Of a DNA stretch of 62,517 nt, positions 25,313-34,689 are shown piece by piece (within the stretch, counting starts at the first letter, position 1; the number at the start of each line of letters is the position of its first letter). The stretch covers positions 1 to 62,517 of the forward strand of contig CAIQQJ010000138.1 of assembly GCA_903873905.1 (NCBI GenBank), written 5' to 3'. Position numbers and translations under genes: made by a program. This DNA comes from an uncultured Flavobacteriales bacterium (lineage in GTDB: Bacteria; Bacteroidota; Bacteroidia; Palsa-965). The notes beneath the pieces were generated by a model, which did not search any database, was not told the DNA's origin, and was given only the letters and a program-made list of their open reading frames with translations.

Positions 25313-26608
25313 ATGGCAACAACTACAAAAAAATCGGACGAAACTACAACTGCAAACCCACAGGAACACACTAGTATGTTTCTTGCAGTTCTCGCACGAT
25401 TAGATAAGGCAGCAGAACTTTTCGGAATTAAACCTGAAGTTGCTGAAATTCTTCGTCATCCTAAAAAAGAAATCAAAGTCAGTCTCCCTATTAAAATGGA
25501 TGATGGCTCGATTAAAGTATTTGAAGGATTTCGCACAGTGCATTCCACTCATCTCGGACCATCAAAAGGTGGAATCCGTTTTGCCATGGATGTAAATGAT
25601 GATGAAGTTCGTGCACTTGCGGCATGGATGACCATTAAATGTGCCATTGCAAATATTCCTTACGGTGGTGGAAAAGGTGGAATCAAATGTGATCCACGTA
25701 AGATGTCAGAAGGTGAATTAGAAAGAATGACTCGTGCGTACACACGTTCGATGGCTGATATTTTTGGAGAAAACAAAGACGTTCCAGCTCCTGATATGGG
25801 AACAGGCAAACGTGAAATGGCTTGGTTACTTGACGAATTCAATCGCATTCATGGTGAAGATTGTCCTGGTGTTGTAACGGGTAAACCAATTACACTTGGC
25901 GGATCAAAAGGTCGTGAGGCTGCAACTGGTCGTGGTGTGATGGTGGCTGCGTTAGCTGCAATGAAAAAAATGGGCATCAATCACAAAACGGCAACTGCTG
26001 CTGTGCAAGGTTTCGGTAATGTGGGATCTAATGCTGCACGTCTTCTTGCATCAAAAAATATCAAGATTCTTGCTATCTCCGATCATACTGCTGCATTCTT
26101 CAATGCAAATGGAATTGACGTTGATGCTGCAATCAAATTTGTTGCTGGAAATGGAAATGTGCTGAAAGGTTGGACAGGTGGAGAAGAAATCAAAAAAGAA
26201 GACATCATCACATTGAACGTTGACCTTCTTGTTCCTGCAGCTATTCAAGGTGTAATCACTGGAGCAAATGCAAAAGATATCAAAGCGAAATTGATTGTTG
26301 AAGGCGCAAATGGCCCAACAGAAACGGATGCTGATGAAATTCTAAATAACAAAGGAATCGTTGTGGTTCCTGACGTACTTGCAAATGGTGGTGGTGTTAC
26401 GGTTTCTTATTTCGAGTGGGTTCAAAATAAATATGGACACTACTGGTCAGAAGATGAAGTAAACGCAAAACACGATGCTTCAATGGCACAAGCTTTTGAA
26501 AATTGCTGGTACAATGCACAGCAATACAAAACTAGCATGCGTATCGGTGCTTACATCACAGCCTTGAAACGTTTGGATAAAGCGATTCGCTACAAAGGAC
26601 AATTCTAA
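25313..26608 (+). CDS. gdhA: Glu/Leu/Phe/Val-family dehydrogenase, probably glutamate dehydrogenase
   Basis: The 431-residue cytosolic enzyme interconverts glutamate and 2-oxoglutarate plus ammonia with NAD(P). Motifs are GPSKGGIRF (substrate binding), YGGGKGGI (containing the catalytic Lys), PAPDMGTGKREMAW, a nucleotide-binding VQGFGNVGS and EGANGPTETDADEIL. The length matches the 420-450 residue hexameric class found in clostridia, archaea and Bacteroidota. Flanked by its own promoter and terminator, it is a single-gene unit. The cofactor preference is not settled by the motifs. Confidence 0.92.
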   Translation: MATTTKKSDETTTANPQEHTSMFLAVLARLDKAAELFGIKPEVAEILRHPKKEIKVSLPIKMDDGSIKVFEGFRTVHSTHLGPSKGGIRFAMDVNDDEVRALAAWMTIKCAIANIPYGGGKGGIKCDPRKMSEGELERMTRAYTRSMADIFGENKDVPAPDMGTGKREMAWLLDEFNRIHGEDCPGVVTGKPITLGGSKGREAATGRGVMVAALAAMKKMGINHKTATAAVQGFGNVGSNAARLLASKNIKILAISDHTAAFFNANGIDVDAAIKFVAGNGNVLKGWTGGEEIKKEDIITLNVDLLVPAAIQGVITGANAKDIKAKLIVEGANGPTETDADEILNNKGIVVVPDVLANGGGVTVSYFEWVQNKYGHYWSEDEVNAKHDASMAQAFENCWYNAQQYKTSMRIGAYITALKRLDKAIRYKGQF

Positions 26609-26628
26609 TTAGCTAAGAATACAATTTA

Positions 26629-26664
26629 CAAATGCCGAATGGGAAACTGTTCGGCATTTTTTTT
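26629..26664 (+). terminator. Intrinsic terminator of gdhA
   Basis: AAATGCCGAA / TTCGGCATTT with a 10-base loop, followed by eight T residues, 21 bases after the gene. Confidence 0.93.
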
Positions 26665-26744
26665 GCGTGAGGGATAGTAGCCACAGATTACGCACATTTT
26701 CACAGATTGGAAAAACGCTGTGCCGCTGTGGCAATTCTTTTTTT
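26665..26744 (+). repeat. Second repeat module bounded by GCGTGAGGGAT boxes
   Basis: GCGTGAGGGATAGTAG is followed by CCACAGATTACGC, ATTTTCACAGATTGG, AACGCTGTGCCGCTGTGGC and a T run, then another GCGTGAGGGAT that starts element copy 3. The same order occurs reversed at 56800-56887, so the two loci share a composite architecture. Confidence 0.82.
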
Positions 26745-26876
26745 GCGTGAGGGATAGAAGTGCCACATAGTGGTCCCTTCGGGAGAAAGCCCATCCCCCC
26801 AATCCCAACAATGCTGTTGGGAGGGTTGGGAAGGACTTGTAATGGATAGCCCGACCTGAGGAACGAAGGGCACGCC
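26745..26876 (+). repeat. Dispersed composite element, copy 3
   Basis: This is the cleanest copy: left end GCGTGAGGGATAG, then AGTGCCACATAGTGGTCCC, TTCGGGAGAAAGCCC, a central hairpin (CCAACA ATGC TGTTGG inside complementary C/G runs), GGACTTGTAATGG, AGCCCGACCTGAGG and right end GGGCACGCC. The ends GCGTG and CACGC are inverted repeats. With its neighbours it fills the 391-base gap after gdhA. Confidence 0.9.
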
Positions 26877-26886
26877 AGTAAAAATT

Positions 26887-26921
26887 GAATATCGAATATT
26901 GAACACTGAATATCGAATGTC
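26887..26921. repeat. Five-unit heptamer array, GAATATC family
   Basis: The units GAATATC, GAATATT, GAACACT, GAATATC and GAATGTC run without gaps, 10 bases beyond composite element copy 3. This is the reverse complement family of 56654-56695. Confidence 0.88.
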
Positions 26922-26979
26922 GAAGTGAAATAGAAAATTTGAATTTTTATTTTTCAATCGGTATCCCGAGACTTTGGGA

Positions 26980-27001
26980 GGTAATCCGGTAATCTGTAAT
27001 C
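26980..27001. repeat. Short heptamer array, GGTAATC family
   Basis: GGTAATCC, GGTAATC and TGTAATC run into the mnmD stop codon. Confidence 0.65.
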
Positions 27002-27674
27002 ATTTCCTCGCTCTCAACATTTCCCTTTTCCCCGGCGGTCCTTCCAATCGTTCAATTGAAAATCCTGCGGCGATCATGTTCCTCCTCACCTGCCCTTTCG
27101 CGCAATAGGTTACAAGAATTCCATCATTTTTCATTGACAAATATAATTTTTCGAAAATTTCTTTTGTCCACAATTCAGGTTGAGCTTCGGGTGAAAATGC
27201 ATCGAAGAAAATCAGATTGAATTTGTTTTGTTCGGAAATAAAATCTTCCAGTTTCATCTGGATTTTTTTTAAAAAATAATTCTCGGTGATTTTCATTTCT
27301 ATATTCCATTCCACCTCGTGCAACTTTAAAAATATTTTTTGTTGCAAATCATCGCTTGCATAATTCAATTGTTTCGCATCTTCCAAACTCAAGGGATAAT
27401 TTTCAATGGAAGAATAAAAAACTTTTTTTGCCTCATCACACAAACATTCTTCCAAAACAAGAAAGGCATTCAATCCTGTTCCAAAACCAATTTCAAGAAT
27501 GGAAATTTCATTTTGTTTTTCCGCAACAACATCCCAACCCATTTTCATAAACACATGCCTTGACTCTTGCAATGCGCCATGAATAGAATGGTAATGCTGA
27601 TTTATTTCAGGAATAAAAATTGTGGAAGAACCGTCTTCGCTTTGAACAATTTTTCTGTTGGAGAAGAAATTCAT
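27000..27674 (-). CDS. mnmD: tRNA 5-aminomethyl-2-thiouridine methyltransferase MnmD-like
   Basis: I start at the ATG at 27674 (224 residues, MNFFSNRK); the longer frame would overlap the upstream OmpA gene and has no conserved sequence. It matches the N-terminal methyltransferase half of MnmC as a stand-alone enzyme, which completes mnm5s2U at wobble U34 using SAM. Motifs are EINQHYHSIHGALQES, ILEIGFGTGLNAFL (SAM binding), LIFFDAFSPEAQPELW and YCAKGQVRRNM, with the C-terminal GPPGKREMLRA. The oxidase half MnmC(o) is absent, as is usual outside proteobacteria. Confidence 0.92.
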   Translation of the reverse strand: MNFFSNRKIVQSEDGSSTIFIPEINQHYHSIHGALQESRHVFMKMGWDVVAEKQNEISILEIGFGTGLNAFLVLEECLCDEAKKVFYSSIENYPLSLEDAKQLNYASDDLQQKIFLKLHEVEWNIEMKITENYFLKKIQMKLEDFISEQNKFNLIFFDAFSPEAQPELWTKEIFEKLYLSMKNDGILVTYCAKGQVRRNMIAAGFSIERLEGPPGKREMLRARK

Positions 27675-27684
27675 TGGCAGAAAA

Positions 27685-27735
27685 AGTAGGCAGTCTGCGG
27701 CTAGCGGTGAAGGAAAGACCGCCAACTGCTTACTG
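27685..27735 (-). terminator. Hairpin after the OmpA-family gene
   Basis: AGTAGGCAGT / ACTGCTTACT (one wobble) enclose a second stem GCGGT / ACCGC. The words GTAGGCA, GTCTGCG and GCTAGCG are of the heptamer type. It lies just after the OmpA-family stop and may terminate that transcript. Confidence 0.6.
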
Positions 27736-27738
27736 ACT

Positions 27739-29886
27739 TTATTTCGAAAGAATTTTAAACTCCGTTCTTCGGTTTTGCGCCATTCCATCTTCTGTATCGT
27801 TGGTGGCAATCGGTTTTGTTTCACCGTAACCTTTGAATTCCAAACGATCGAGTTTAATTCCATGCGCTACTAAATAATCAACACATGATTTCGCTCGTGC
27901 TTCTGATAATTTTTGATTCCCTTCATCAGAGCCGCGACTATCGGTATGTCCAGAAAGTTCAATTCGAATAGAAGGATTATCAACAAGAATTTTCACAAGT
28001 CGATCCAACTCTGCAGAAGATTCAGGCTTCAAGGTAGATTTGTTATAATCAAAAAACACATTTCGAAGTACGATGGTAGCACCAACAGCAATTTTTTCCA
28101 GCTCCACATCTTTTGTCACTTCCTGATACGTTGCAATAATTGGAATGTCAAAATTTTCTGAATGGAAAAGATAACCATCCATCTTCACAGCTATTCCATA
28201 ATTTTTTCCAGATGGCAACGAAACCAGATATTTCCCAGATGAACTATTTGCCGTAAATGTTGCGATAACCTGACTCAAGGAATTGTCTACAATTTCAATT
28301 GATGCACCCAAGGGTAATTTAGTTGCCTTATCGGTTACTGTTCCTTTCAAAATTGTTACTTGCGCCGTTTTGATTTCAACAGGTTTCAAAGCTTCAACAT
28401 TTTTCACAGGCTGCGCAAGACCAGCCAACAAATTATCTTCCGTACTTAGTGCAAGATTTTTTTCAGGACCGAGGAAAGTAATTTTATAAATATCTTTTTC
28501 GCCTTGTCCATCCACTTTAGTTGAAGCATAATAACCATGTTTCCCATTGGCAGAAATTACAAAAAACACATCGTCATCAGGACCATTAATCGGCCAACCC
28601 AAATTTTCTGGTTCACCCCATTTGCCATCCTTGAATTCAGATTTGAAAATATCATAACCACCCATTGTGTTATGACCTTGTGAACTGAAATACATTGTTT
28701 TTCCATCAGGGTGAATGAATACACCTTCTTCACCGTAAATGGTATTGATAGGTGCACCAATATTTGTGGCTGGTCCCCATTTTCCTTTTGGATCCATTTG
28801 CGAATACCATATATCACGATTTCCAATTCCACCTTCTTTATTACTTACGAAAAAAAGTTTTTTTCCGTCGAAGGAAAGTGAAACAGAAGATTCATGACCA
28901 TCAGAATTAATATTCTTATTCATATGTTCTGGTTCAGACCATTTATCTCCTTTCAAAACACACTCATACAAATCACCATTATTTATATGGCGATAGATAT
29001 ATAGTTTCTGTCCATCAGGAGAAAGTCCAGCTGTTGCATCATGATCTTCCGTGTTAATTGGTTTTCCCATATTGATAGGTGCTGTCCATTTCCCATTCAC
29101 ATAATTCGTTTGATACAAATCCTCAAAATATTGATTGCCATCCATTTTTCCTCCCGTTGTTGTCGAACGTCGAGATGTAAAAATCATTTCGGATTCATCG
29201 GCGGTAATGAGCGGTGAATATTCAGGATCGGAGGAATTGACAGTGACACCTAGATTGTCAATAAAAACGCGTTGCGGATTTTTTTGCAATTCTTTTCCTG
29301 TAACGCATTCTTGAATTTTACGATTCATGTCCGCAATTTTTTCGCGATTGTCAGTTGGATTACCATTCAAGGAAGTCAAATAGGCGCGATAAGCAGTAAT
29401 GGCCTTATCCCATTGTGCATGCAAATGAAAAAGTCGTCCCAAATAATATTGTGCCATCACATCAACATTCGCATTTAGCATGACCGCTTTTTCCATGTAA
29501 TTCAAACCCATTAATTTTTGCGCTGGCACATTATAATAACAAACGGCCATTCTATAATTGCACAGGGAACTTGAAGGATTGAAAGCATTTGCAATAAGAT
29601 ATTCATCAAGAGCCATTTTGAATTCGTCACCTCCTGCTCCAAGCAGTTCATTGCTACCGTTTGGGAGGTAATGATTCTCACCGACAAAATATTTCAATTG
29701 TTTATTTTGATACTCGGCAGCTAACTTGAAATAAGCATTTGCTGCTTCGTAGTGCCGATTAGCTTCCTTAAAAGCTTTATGATCACTAAAATTCTTATCG
29801 TCAAACTCAATATTTCCTTGTGCAATAATTCGTGTGAATGCTAAAAGCAAAAAAGAAATACTGAAGAGAATGTTTTTTATTTTCAT
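27739..29886 (-). CDS. PorE-like TPR / propeller / OmpA protein
   Basis: I start at the ATG at 29886, which gives a normal signal peptide (MKIKNILFSISFLLLAFT, cleavage near AQG) and 715 residues. The domain order is TPR-like helices (about 25-190), a PD40/WD40-like propeller (about 215-450, repeats such as GLSPDGQKLYIYR and HPDGKTMYFSSQG), a carboxypeptidase regulatory-like domain (about 510-580), and an OmpA C-terminal domain (about 595-710, FDYNKSTLKPES, LSGHTDSRGSDEGNQKLSEAR). This is the architecture of T9SS component PorE, which ties the machinery to peptidoglycan. Bacteroidota also carry several paralogues of other function, and PorE itself is a lipoprotein, whereas no lipobox is seen here. 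Confidence 0.85.
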   Translation of the reverse strand: MKIKNILFSISFLLLAFTRIIAQGNIEFDDKNFSDHKAFKEANRHYEAANAYFKLAAEYQNKQLKYFVGENHYLPNGSNELLGAGGDEFKMALDEYLIANAFNPSSSLCNYRMAVCYYNVPAQKLMGLNYMEKAVMLNANVDVMAQYYLGRLFHLHAQWDKAITAYRAYLTSLNGNPTDNREKIADMNRKIQECVTGKELQKNPQRVFIDNLGVTVNSSDPEYSPLITADESEMIFTSRRSTTTGGKMDGNQYFEDLYQTNYVNGKWTAPINMGKPINTEDHDATAGLSPDGQKLYIYRHINNGDLYECVLKGDKWSEPEHMNKNINSDGHESSVSLSFDGKKLFFVSNKEGGIGNRDIWYSQMDPKGKWGPATNIGAPINTIYGEEGVFIHPDGKTMYFSSQGHNTMGGYDIFKSEFKDGKWGEPENLGWPINGPDDDVFFVISANGKHGYYASTKVDGQGEKDIYKITFLGPEKNLALSTEDNLLAGLAQPVKNVEALKPVEIKTAQVTILKGTVTDKATKLPLGASIEIVDNSLSQVIATFTANSSSGKYLVSLPSGKNYGIAVKMDGYLFHSENFDIPIIATYQEVTKDVELEKIAVGATIVLRNVFFDYNKSTLKPESSAELDRLVKILVDNPSIRIELSGHTDSRGSDEGNQKLSEARAKSCVDYLVAHGIKLDRLEFKGYGETKPIATNDTEDGMAQNRRTEFKILSK

Positions 29887-29905
29887 TTTGTTTTTTTCTA
29901 AAATT

Positions 29906-30982
29906 TTATTGGCAACCAGCATAATATTGTTTTGCAGATTCTATTCCTAGATCCGCTGCTTTCTTGAAATCGTCGCAGGCAGAATTATCACGCATCATTT
30001 CCTTGGCGATTCCACGGTTCAAATACGCTTCTGCATAGTTGGAATTCAATTGTATTGCCTTGCTGCAATCTTCCACAGCTCCTTTGAAATCGCGCTGTTT
30101 ATAACGGACAGCTGCCCGATTTACATAAGCGTAAGCATAATCATTTTTTAATTGTATTGCCTTATTGAAATCCGACATTGCGCCAGCCAAATCACCATCC
30201 TGATATTTTGCGTAACCACGATTATTGTAGGCGATGTAATAATCAGATTTCATATTAAGTGCAGTTGTATAGGATTCAATAGCGCCCTTAATATCACCCT
30301 TTTCTCTTCTGGCACTTCCAAGATTATTATAAACAAAAGGTAATCCAGGATTTACCGTGATCGCCATTCTATAATCTGAAATTGCACCATCCAAATTTCC
30401 CGACTGACGCTTAGCGCTTCCGCGATCATTCCAATAATATGCATCCTTCGCATTGACTTGAATAGCCTGATCAAATTCACTTATCGCACCAGCGTAATCA
30501 TTATCCACAAATTTCAAAACACCGCTATGGTACCAAGCCTTATCCTGATTGGGATTTATTTTTACGGCAGCCGCATAATCAGCAACCGCACCTTTTTTAT
30601 CTCCGTCATTTTCTTTCGCAAGACCTCTTGAAAAATAGGAATAATCTGCAGCCGGATTAAGTTCAATGGATTTTGAAAAATCTTCAATCGCAACTTTTGT
30701 CATCATTAATTCAACACGACAAAGTCCCCGACTATAATATGCTTTTTCAAAATCAGGTTTTAATTCAATTGCTTTACTGAAATCAGGAAGCGCATCGGCA
30801 AATTGTTTTGCATTGTATTTGGCGGTTCCATTATTATAAAACAACTCAGCATCTTGCGTAGGGGCAAGTGTGATCGCCTTAATAGTATCCTGCGCAACAG
30901 AAAGAATCGGCAGAAGAAAAAAAACAGCTGCAGGAAAGAAGCGGCGGTAGGCAGTCAAAAATAATTTTATTTTCATATTCAT
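29906..30982 (-). CDS. Exported TPR protein
   Basis: The 358-residue protein has a signal peptide (about 1-31, ending ILSVAQ) and about nine TPR units (FADALPDFSKAIELKPDFEKA, GAISDYRMAITVNPG and similar). It ends in a short Cys-containing tail. It lies 19 bases upstream of the PorE-like gene on the same strand, so the two are probably cotranscribed and may interact. The coding DNA for the signal peptide (30941-30955) contains the word GGTAGGCAGTC shared with the hairpin at 27685, producing an unusual TAYRRF insert. Confidence 0.85.
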   Translation of the reverse strand: MNMKIKLFLTAYRRFFPAAVFFLLPILSVAQDTIKAITLAPTQDAELFYNNGTAKYNAKQFADALPDFSKAIELKPDFEKAYYSRGLCRVELMMTKVAIEDFSKSIELNPAADYSYFSRGLAKENDGDKKGAVADYAAAVKINPNQDKAWYHSGVLKFVDNDYAGAISEFDQAIQVNAKDAYYWNDRGSAKRQSGNLDGAISDYRMAITVNPGLPFVYNNLGSARREKGDIKGAIESYTTALNMKSDYYIAYNNRGYAKYQDGDLAGAMSDFNKAIQLKNDYAYAYVNRAAVRYKQRDFKGAVEDCSKAIQLNSNYAEAYLNRGIAKEMMRDNSACDDFKKAADLGIESAKQYYAGCQ

Positions 30983-31125
30983 GTCGGGTATTTACCGCTT
31001 AAAAATAGTAATTTGTAATGTAGCTTTGTAAGTGCAAACAAAGAATATACCAATCAAAATTCTTCTCTTGACTTTTCAAGGAAAAACCACCATATTGGTG
31101 TACCTTTAAACTCAAATTTCAATGT

Positions 31126-32235
31126 ATGGCAAAAGTTAAAACCGCCAAGAAAAAGCCATCTCCTATTGGGAAAGATGAACTTGCCTTTCTTGAAAGCTAC
31201 ATCAACAATCCTTCGCCAACAGGCTTTGAATCTTCTGGACAGCAATTGTGGTTGGATTATATCAAACCTTACATTGACGAGCACTTTGTAGATACTTATG
31301 GAACTGCTGTTGGTGTCATCAATCCTAAAGCTCAATATAAAGTCGTCATTGAAGCTCATGCTGATGAAATTTCATGGTTCGTGCATTACATCACCAAAGA
31401 TGGATTTATTTATTTGCGTCGCAATGGAGGTTCTGATCACCAGATCGCTCCTTCCAAACGTGTAAATATTCATACTGACAAAGGAATTATTAAAGCATTT
31501 TTTGGATGGCCTGCAATTCATGTTCGTGATTCCTCGAAAGAAGAAACGCCAAGCCTCAAAAATATTTTTCTTGATTGTGGTGCAGCCTCTGATAAGGAGG
31601 TGGAAAAAATGGGAATTCATGTTGGTTGTGTTGTAACCTATGAAGATGAATTCATGATTCTCAATGATAAATATTATGTTGGACGTGCATTGGACAATCG
31701 TGTGGGAGGTTTTATGATTGCGCAGGTTGCACGATTGCTGAAAAAAAATAATGTTAAACTTCCTTTTGCACTTTACATTGTCAATTCCGTTCAGGAAGAA
31801 GTTGGATTAAGAGGTGCGGAAATGATTTCTGCAAGAATAAAACCGGATGTCGCAATCATCACTGACGTTACGCATGATACGCAAACGCCAATGATGAATA
31901 AAGTTGCTCAAGGTGATATTGCTGCAGGGAAAGGGCCTTCACTTACTTATGGCCCAGCGGTTCATAATAAATTATTGAAACAAATCATAGACACTGCGAA
32001 CAAACATAAAATTCCATTTCAACGGGAAGTTGCTTCACGCTCAACGGGAACGGATACCGATGCATTTGCCTATTCTTCCGGTGGAATTTGTTCCGCTTTA
32101 ATTTCCCTTCCGCTTCGCTATATGCATACCACCGTCGAAACAGTTCATCGCGAGGATGTGGATAGTGTCATCAAATTGATTTTTGAAACACTGAAAACGA
32201 TTAAGGTTCAACAGGATTTCCGTTATATAAAATAA
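31126..32235 (+). CDS. M42-family metallo-aminopeptidase
   Basis: The 369-residue cytosolic di-metal peptidase is related to glutamyl and leucyl aminopeptidases (earlier mis-labelled endoglucanase M). Metal and catalytic segments are VIEAHADEISW (His78, Asp80), GRALDNRVGG, QEEVGLRGA (the catalytic Glu pair), IITDVTHDT and the C-terminal MHTTVETVHREDV. The N-terminal 12 residues are lysine-rich. The lipoprotein gene follows 4 bases later. Assembly into large dodecamers is usual for the family. Confidence 0.93.
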   Translation: MAKVKTAKKKPSPIGKDELAFLESYINNPSPTGFESSGQQLWLDYIKPYIDEHFVDTYGTAVGVINPKAQYKVVIEAHADEISWFVHYITKDGFIYLRRNGGSDHQIAPSKRVNIHTDKGIIKAFFGWPAIHVRDSSKEETPSLKNIFLDCGAASDKEVEKMGIHVGCVVTYEDEFMILNDKYYVGRALDNRVGGFMIAQVARLLKKNNVKLPFALYIVNSVQEEVGLRGAEMISARIKPDVAIITDVTHDTQTPMMNKVAQGDIAAGKGPSLTYGPAVHNKLLKQIIDTANKHKIPFQREVASRSTGTDTDAFAYSSGGICSALISLPLRYMHTTVETVHREDVDSVIKLIFETLKTIKVQQDFRYIK

Positions 32236-32239
32236 GTTT

Positions 32240-33106
32240 ATGAAACGAAAGGTCTCTCTTTTTCTTCTCTTCCCATTGTCGCTGATTGCGATTGGCTATT
32301 GCTCCTGTTCCAACGACAAGCCCAACGATACTAACATAATCGTTTCAACGCACGATACAATTACAGTTGGAGAATCTAGTGATTCCATAAAAATTCTTTT
32401 CAAAAAATTGGTGGCAGCAATGCCTGTGCCTTTCGATATGCTGAAGAAATTTTCTGACGCTCACCTTCCATTCAAGGGAGAAATTCTCAACAATCCAGCG
32501 AATGCTACTTCATATAATAGCAATGGAATTCAAAGCTTAAATCTCGGAATTTATGGTGCTGATTTAGCCTACCTAATTTCGCAAAATAAATTAAGTGAAT
32601 CTGCTCCCTATTTAAAAAGTATTCGCCGTCTTTCAGATGCTGTTGTTGTTCCTTCTGCATTCGACGTAAACATGTTAAAACGATTCGATTCCAATCAAAA
32701 TCAAAAAGATTCCATGCAAAATCTTATGCGAGCTTCGTATTCAATAATCGACAGTTCACTGCAGGGAAATGATCGATTTCCACTTGCCTCCTTGGTATTG
32801 ACAGGAGGATGGTTAGAAGGAATTTACATTACAACAAAACATATCGGAGGAGAACAGCAAAATGAGAAAAACAAAGTCTTGTTTGATCTACTCTCCACTC
32901 AGCAGCCCTATATTGAAAACCTCACTTCACTTCTCGGATACTTTCCAAATGACAGTATTTGCAAAGGTCTTCATGAAGATTTTTTAATTCTGAAAAAAAC
33001 TTTTCCAAATGGTTCTAATATTCCACCTGCGGAATTTTCCACTGAATTAATAAGCCTTAGCAACAAAGTTGCCGAGATGAGAAATCGAATTATTCAAGTT
33101 AAATAA
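32240..33106 (+). CDS. Lipoprotein of unknown function
   Basis: The 288-residue product has a type II signal: basic start, hydrophobic core, then GYCSC at about 20-24, either Cys being the likely lipid site. The mature part is helical, with ESAPYLKSIRRLSDAVVVPSAF and a segment ASLVLTGGWLEGIYITTKHI typical of a conserved Bacteroidota helical lipoprotein, but I cannot name the family. It is cotranscribed with the M42 peptidase (4-base gap) and perhaps with the GH3 gene (34-base gap). Confidence 0.7.
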   Translation: MKRKVSLFLLFPLSLIAIGYCSCSNDKPNDTNIIVSTHDTITVGESSDSIKILFKKLVAAMPVPFDMLKKFSDAHLPFKGEILNNPANATSYNSNGIQSLNLGIYGADLAYLISQNKLSESAPYLKSIRRLSDAVVVPSAFDVNMLKRFDSNQNQKDSMQNLMRASYSIIDSSLQGNDRFPLASLVLTGGWLEGIYITTKHIGGEQQNEKNKVLFDLLSTQQPYIENLTSLLGYFPNDSICKGLHEDFLILKKTFPNGSNIPPAEFSTELISLSNKVAEMRNRIIQVK

Positions 33107-33140
33107 AACGTAAACCCAGCTTAAACGTCAAACTATATTT

Positions 33141-34688
33141 ATGGCACTCCTGGGAAAAATTCTAAAGAGGACAATTGACCTCAATCAAAAACTTCCGAAG
33201 TTCCGTCGTAAAGACGCCTATCAGAAGCAAGAGAAAACACTGAAAAAATTACTGAGCAAAGCAGAATTTACTGCCTTCGGTGAGCACTATAATTTCACCA
33301 GAATTCTTGCAGAGAATGATCCTGTCAGCGCTTTTCGTGCCACAGTAGATGTGCATGATTATAATTCCATGTTTCGTAAATGGTGGTATCGCACATTGAA
33401 TGGTGAAGCATTTGTTTGTTGGCCAGAACGTGTAAAATATTTTGCATTGAGTTCCGGGACATCAGAACAATCGAGCAAACATATTCCAGTTACCAAGGAC
33501 ACACTCAAGGCAATTCGCAGAGGTAGCATGAAACAAATTCTTGCGGTTGCACATTATGATCTTTCTCCAGAATTTTTTCAGAAAGGAATTTTAATGTTGG
33601 GGGGAAGTACCCACTTGAATTATAACGGCACTTATTATTCTGGCGACTTGAGTGGAATTACCACAAGTAATATTCCATTTTGGTTTCAGCATTTTTACAA
33701 ACCTGGTCGCCGCATTGCACGGGAACGGGAATGGCACAATAAACTTGATGAAATGGTTCGCAACGCACGCCAATGGGATATTGGAATTGTGTGCGGTGTT
33801 CCGGCATGGATTCAAATTTTATTTGAACGCATAATTGAATTTCATAATGTAAAAACGATTCATGACGTTTGGCCTAATTTGGAAATTTACACTTGGGGTG
33901 GCGTTGCATTCAAGCCTTACAAAAAAAGTTTTGAGAAATTATTGGGCCGACCAATAAAATATCTTGAAACCTATCTTGCATCGGAAGGATTTATAGCTTT
34001 TCAGAATCGTCCTGATGCGGAAGGAATTCAGTTATTGTTGGACAATGGAATATTTTTTGAATTTGTTCCTTTCACCTCAGATAATTTTGACAATGATGGC
34101 TCCCTGATGCCAAATCCAAAAACATATACACTTGCGGATATTGACGATCAAACCGAATATGCAATTCTTATCAGCACTTGTTCTGGAGCTTGGCGCTATT
34201 TGATTGGAGATACAATTAGATTTACAGATGTCGATAGAGCGGAAATAAAAATAACTGGTCGAACCAAATTATTTCTCAGTTTATGTGGCGAACATCTTTC
34301 ACAGGATAATATGAACCGTGCAATTGATCTCATAGCGGAACAATTCAATATTACCATCAATGAATACACTGTTGCAGGAATGAATTATGAAAATCTTTTT
34401 GCTCATCATTGGTACCTTGGTTGTGATGACAAAGTGGACGTTGAAAAAGTCCGGATTGCCATTGATGAAAATCTAAAAACACTAAATGATGATTACCGAG
34501 TTGAACGCATTGCCGCTTTAAAAGAAATTTTTGTTGATGTAATACCCAATCATGTCTTTACGGATTGGATGCGTGCACAGGGAAAAGAAGGCGGTCAACA
34601 TAAATTTCCACGTGTCTTGAAAAATGAGCGCTATGAAAATTGGAAAAACCATGTTGAACAATTCAAAAAGGAAAAATTAATTCAATAA
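33141..34688 (+). CDS. GH3-family acyl-acid-amido synthetase-like protein
   Basis: The 515-residue protein aligns with the GH3 (auxin-responsive promoter) family of acyl-adenylate enzymes. In plants these join amino acids to jasmonate, auxin or benzoates. Motifs are SSGTSEQSSKHIPVT (phosphate loop), YLASEGFIAFQNRPD, LISTCSGAWRYLIGDTIRFT, GRTKLFLSLCGEHLSQDN and a C-terminal KFPRV. Bacterial substrates are generally unknown. The start of a LysE exporter gene follows the stop by a single base, so synthesis of a conjugate or its export may be linked. No plant-like transfer signal is evident; base use is like the neighbours. Confidence 0.9.
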   Translation: MALLGKILKRTIDLNQKLPKFRRKDAYQKQEKTLKKLLSKAEFTAFGEHYNFTRILAENDPVSAFRATVDVHDYNSMFRKWWYRTLNGEAFVCWPERVKYFALSSGTSEQSSKHIPVTKDTLKAIRRGSMKQILAVAHYDLSPEFFQKGILMLGGSTHLNYNGTYYSGDLSGITTSNIPFWFQHFYKPGRRIAREREWHNKLDEMVRNARQWDIGIVCGVPAWIQILFERIIEFHNVKTIHDVWPNLEIYTWGGVAFKPYKKSFEKLLGRPIKYLETYLASEGFIAFQNRPDAEGIQLLLDNGIFFEFVPFTSDNFDNDGSLMPNPKTYTLADIDDQTEYAILISTCSGAWRYLIGDTIRFTDVDRAEIKITGRTKLFLSLCGEHLSQDNMNRAIDLIAEQFNITINEYTVAGMNYENLFAHHWYLGCDDKVDVEKVRIAIDENLKTLNDDYRVERIAALKEIFVDVIPNHVFTDWMRAQGKEGGQHKFPRVLKNERYENWKNHVEQFKKEKLIQ

Positions 34689-34689
34689 T

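Noticed and set aside
27675-27863. N-terminal extension of mnmD
   Set aside because: It would overlap the upstream OmpA-family gene, has no conserved sequence and crosses a hairpin; the ATG at 27674 is better.
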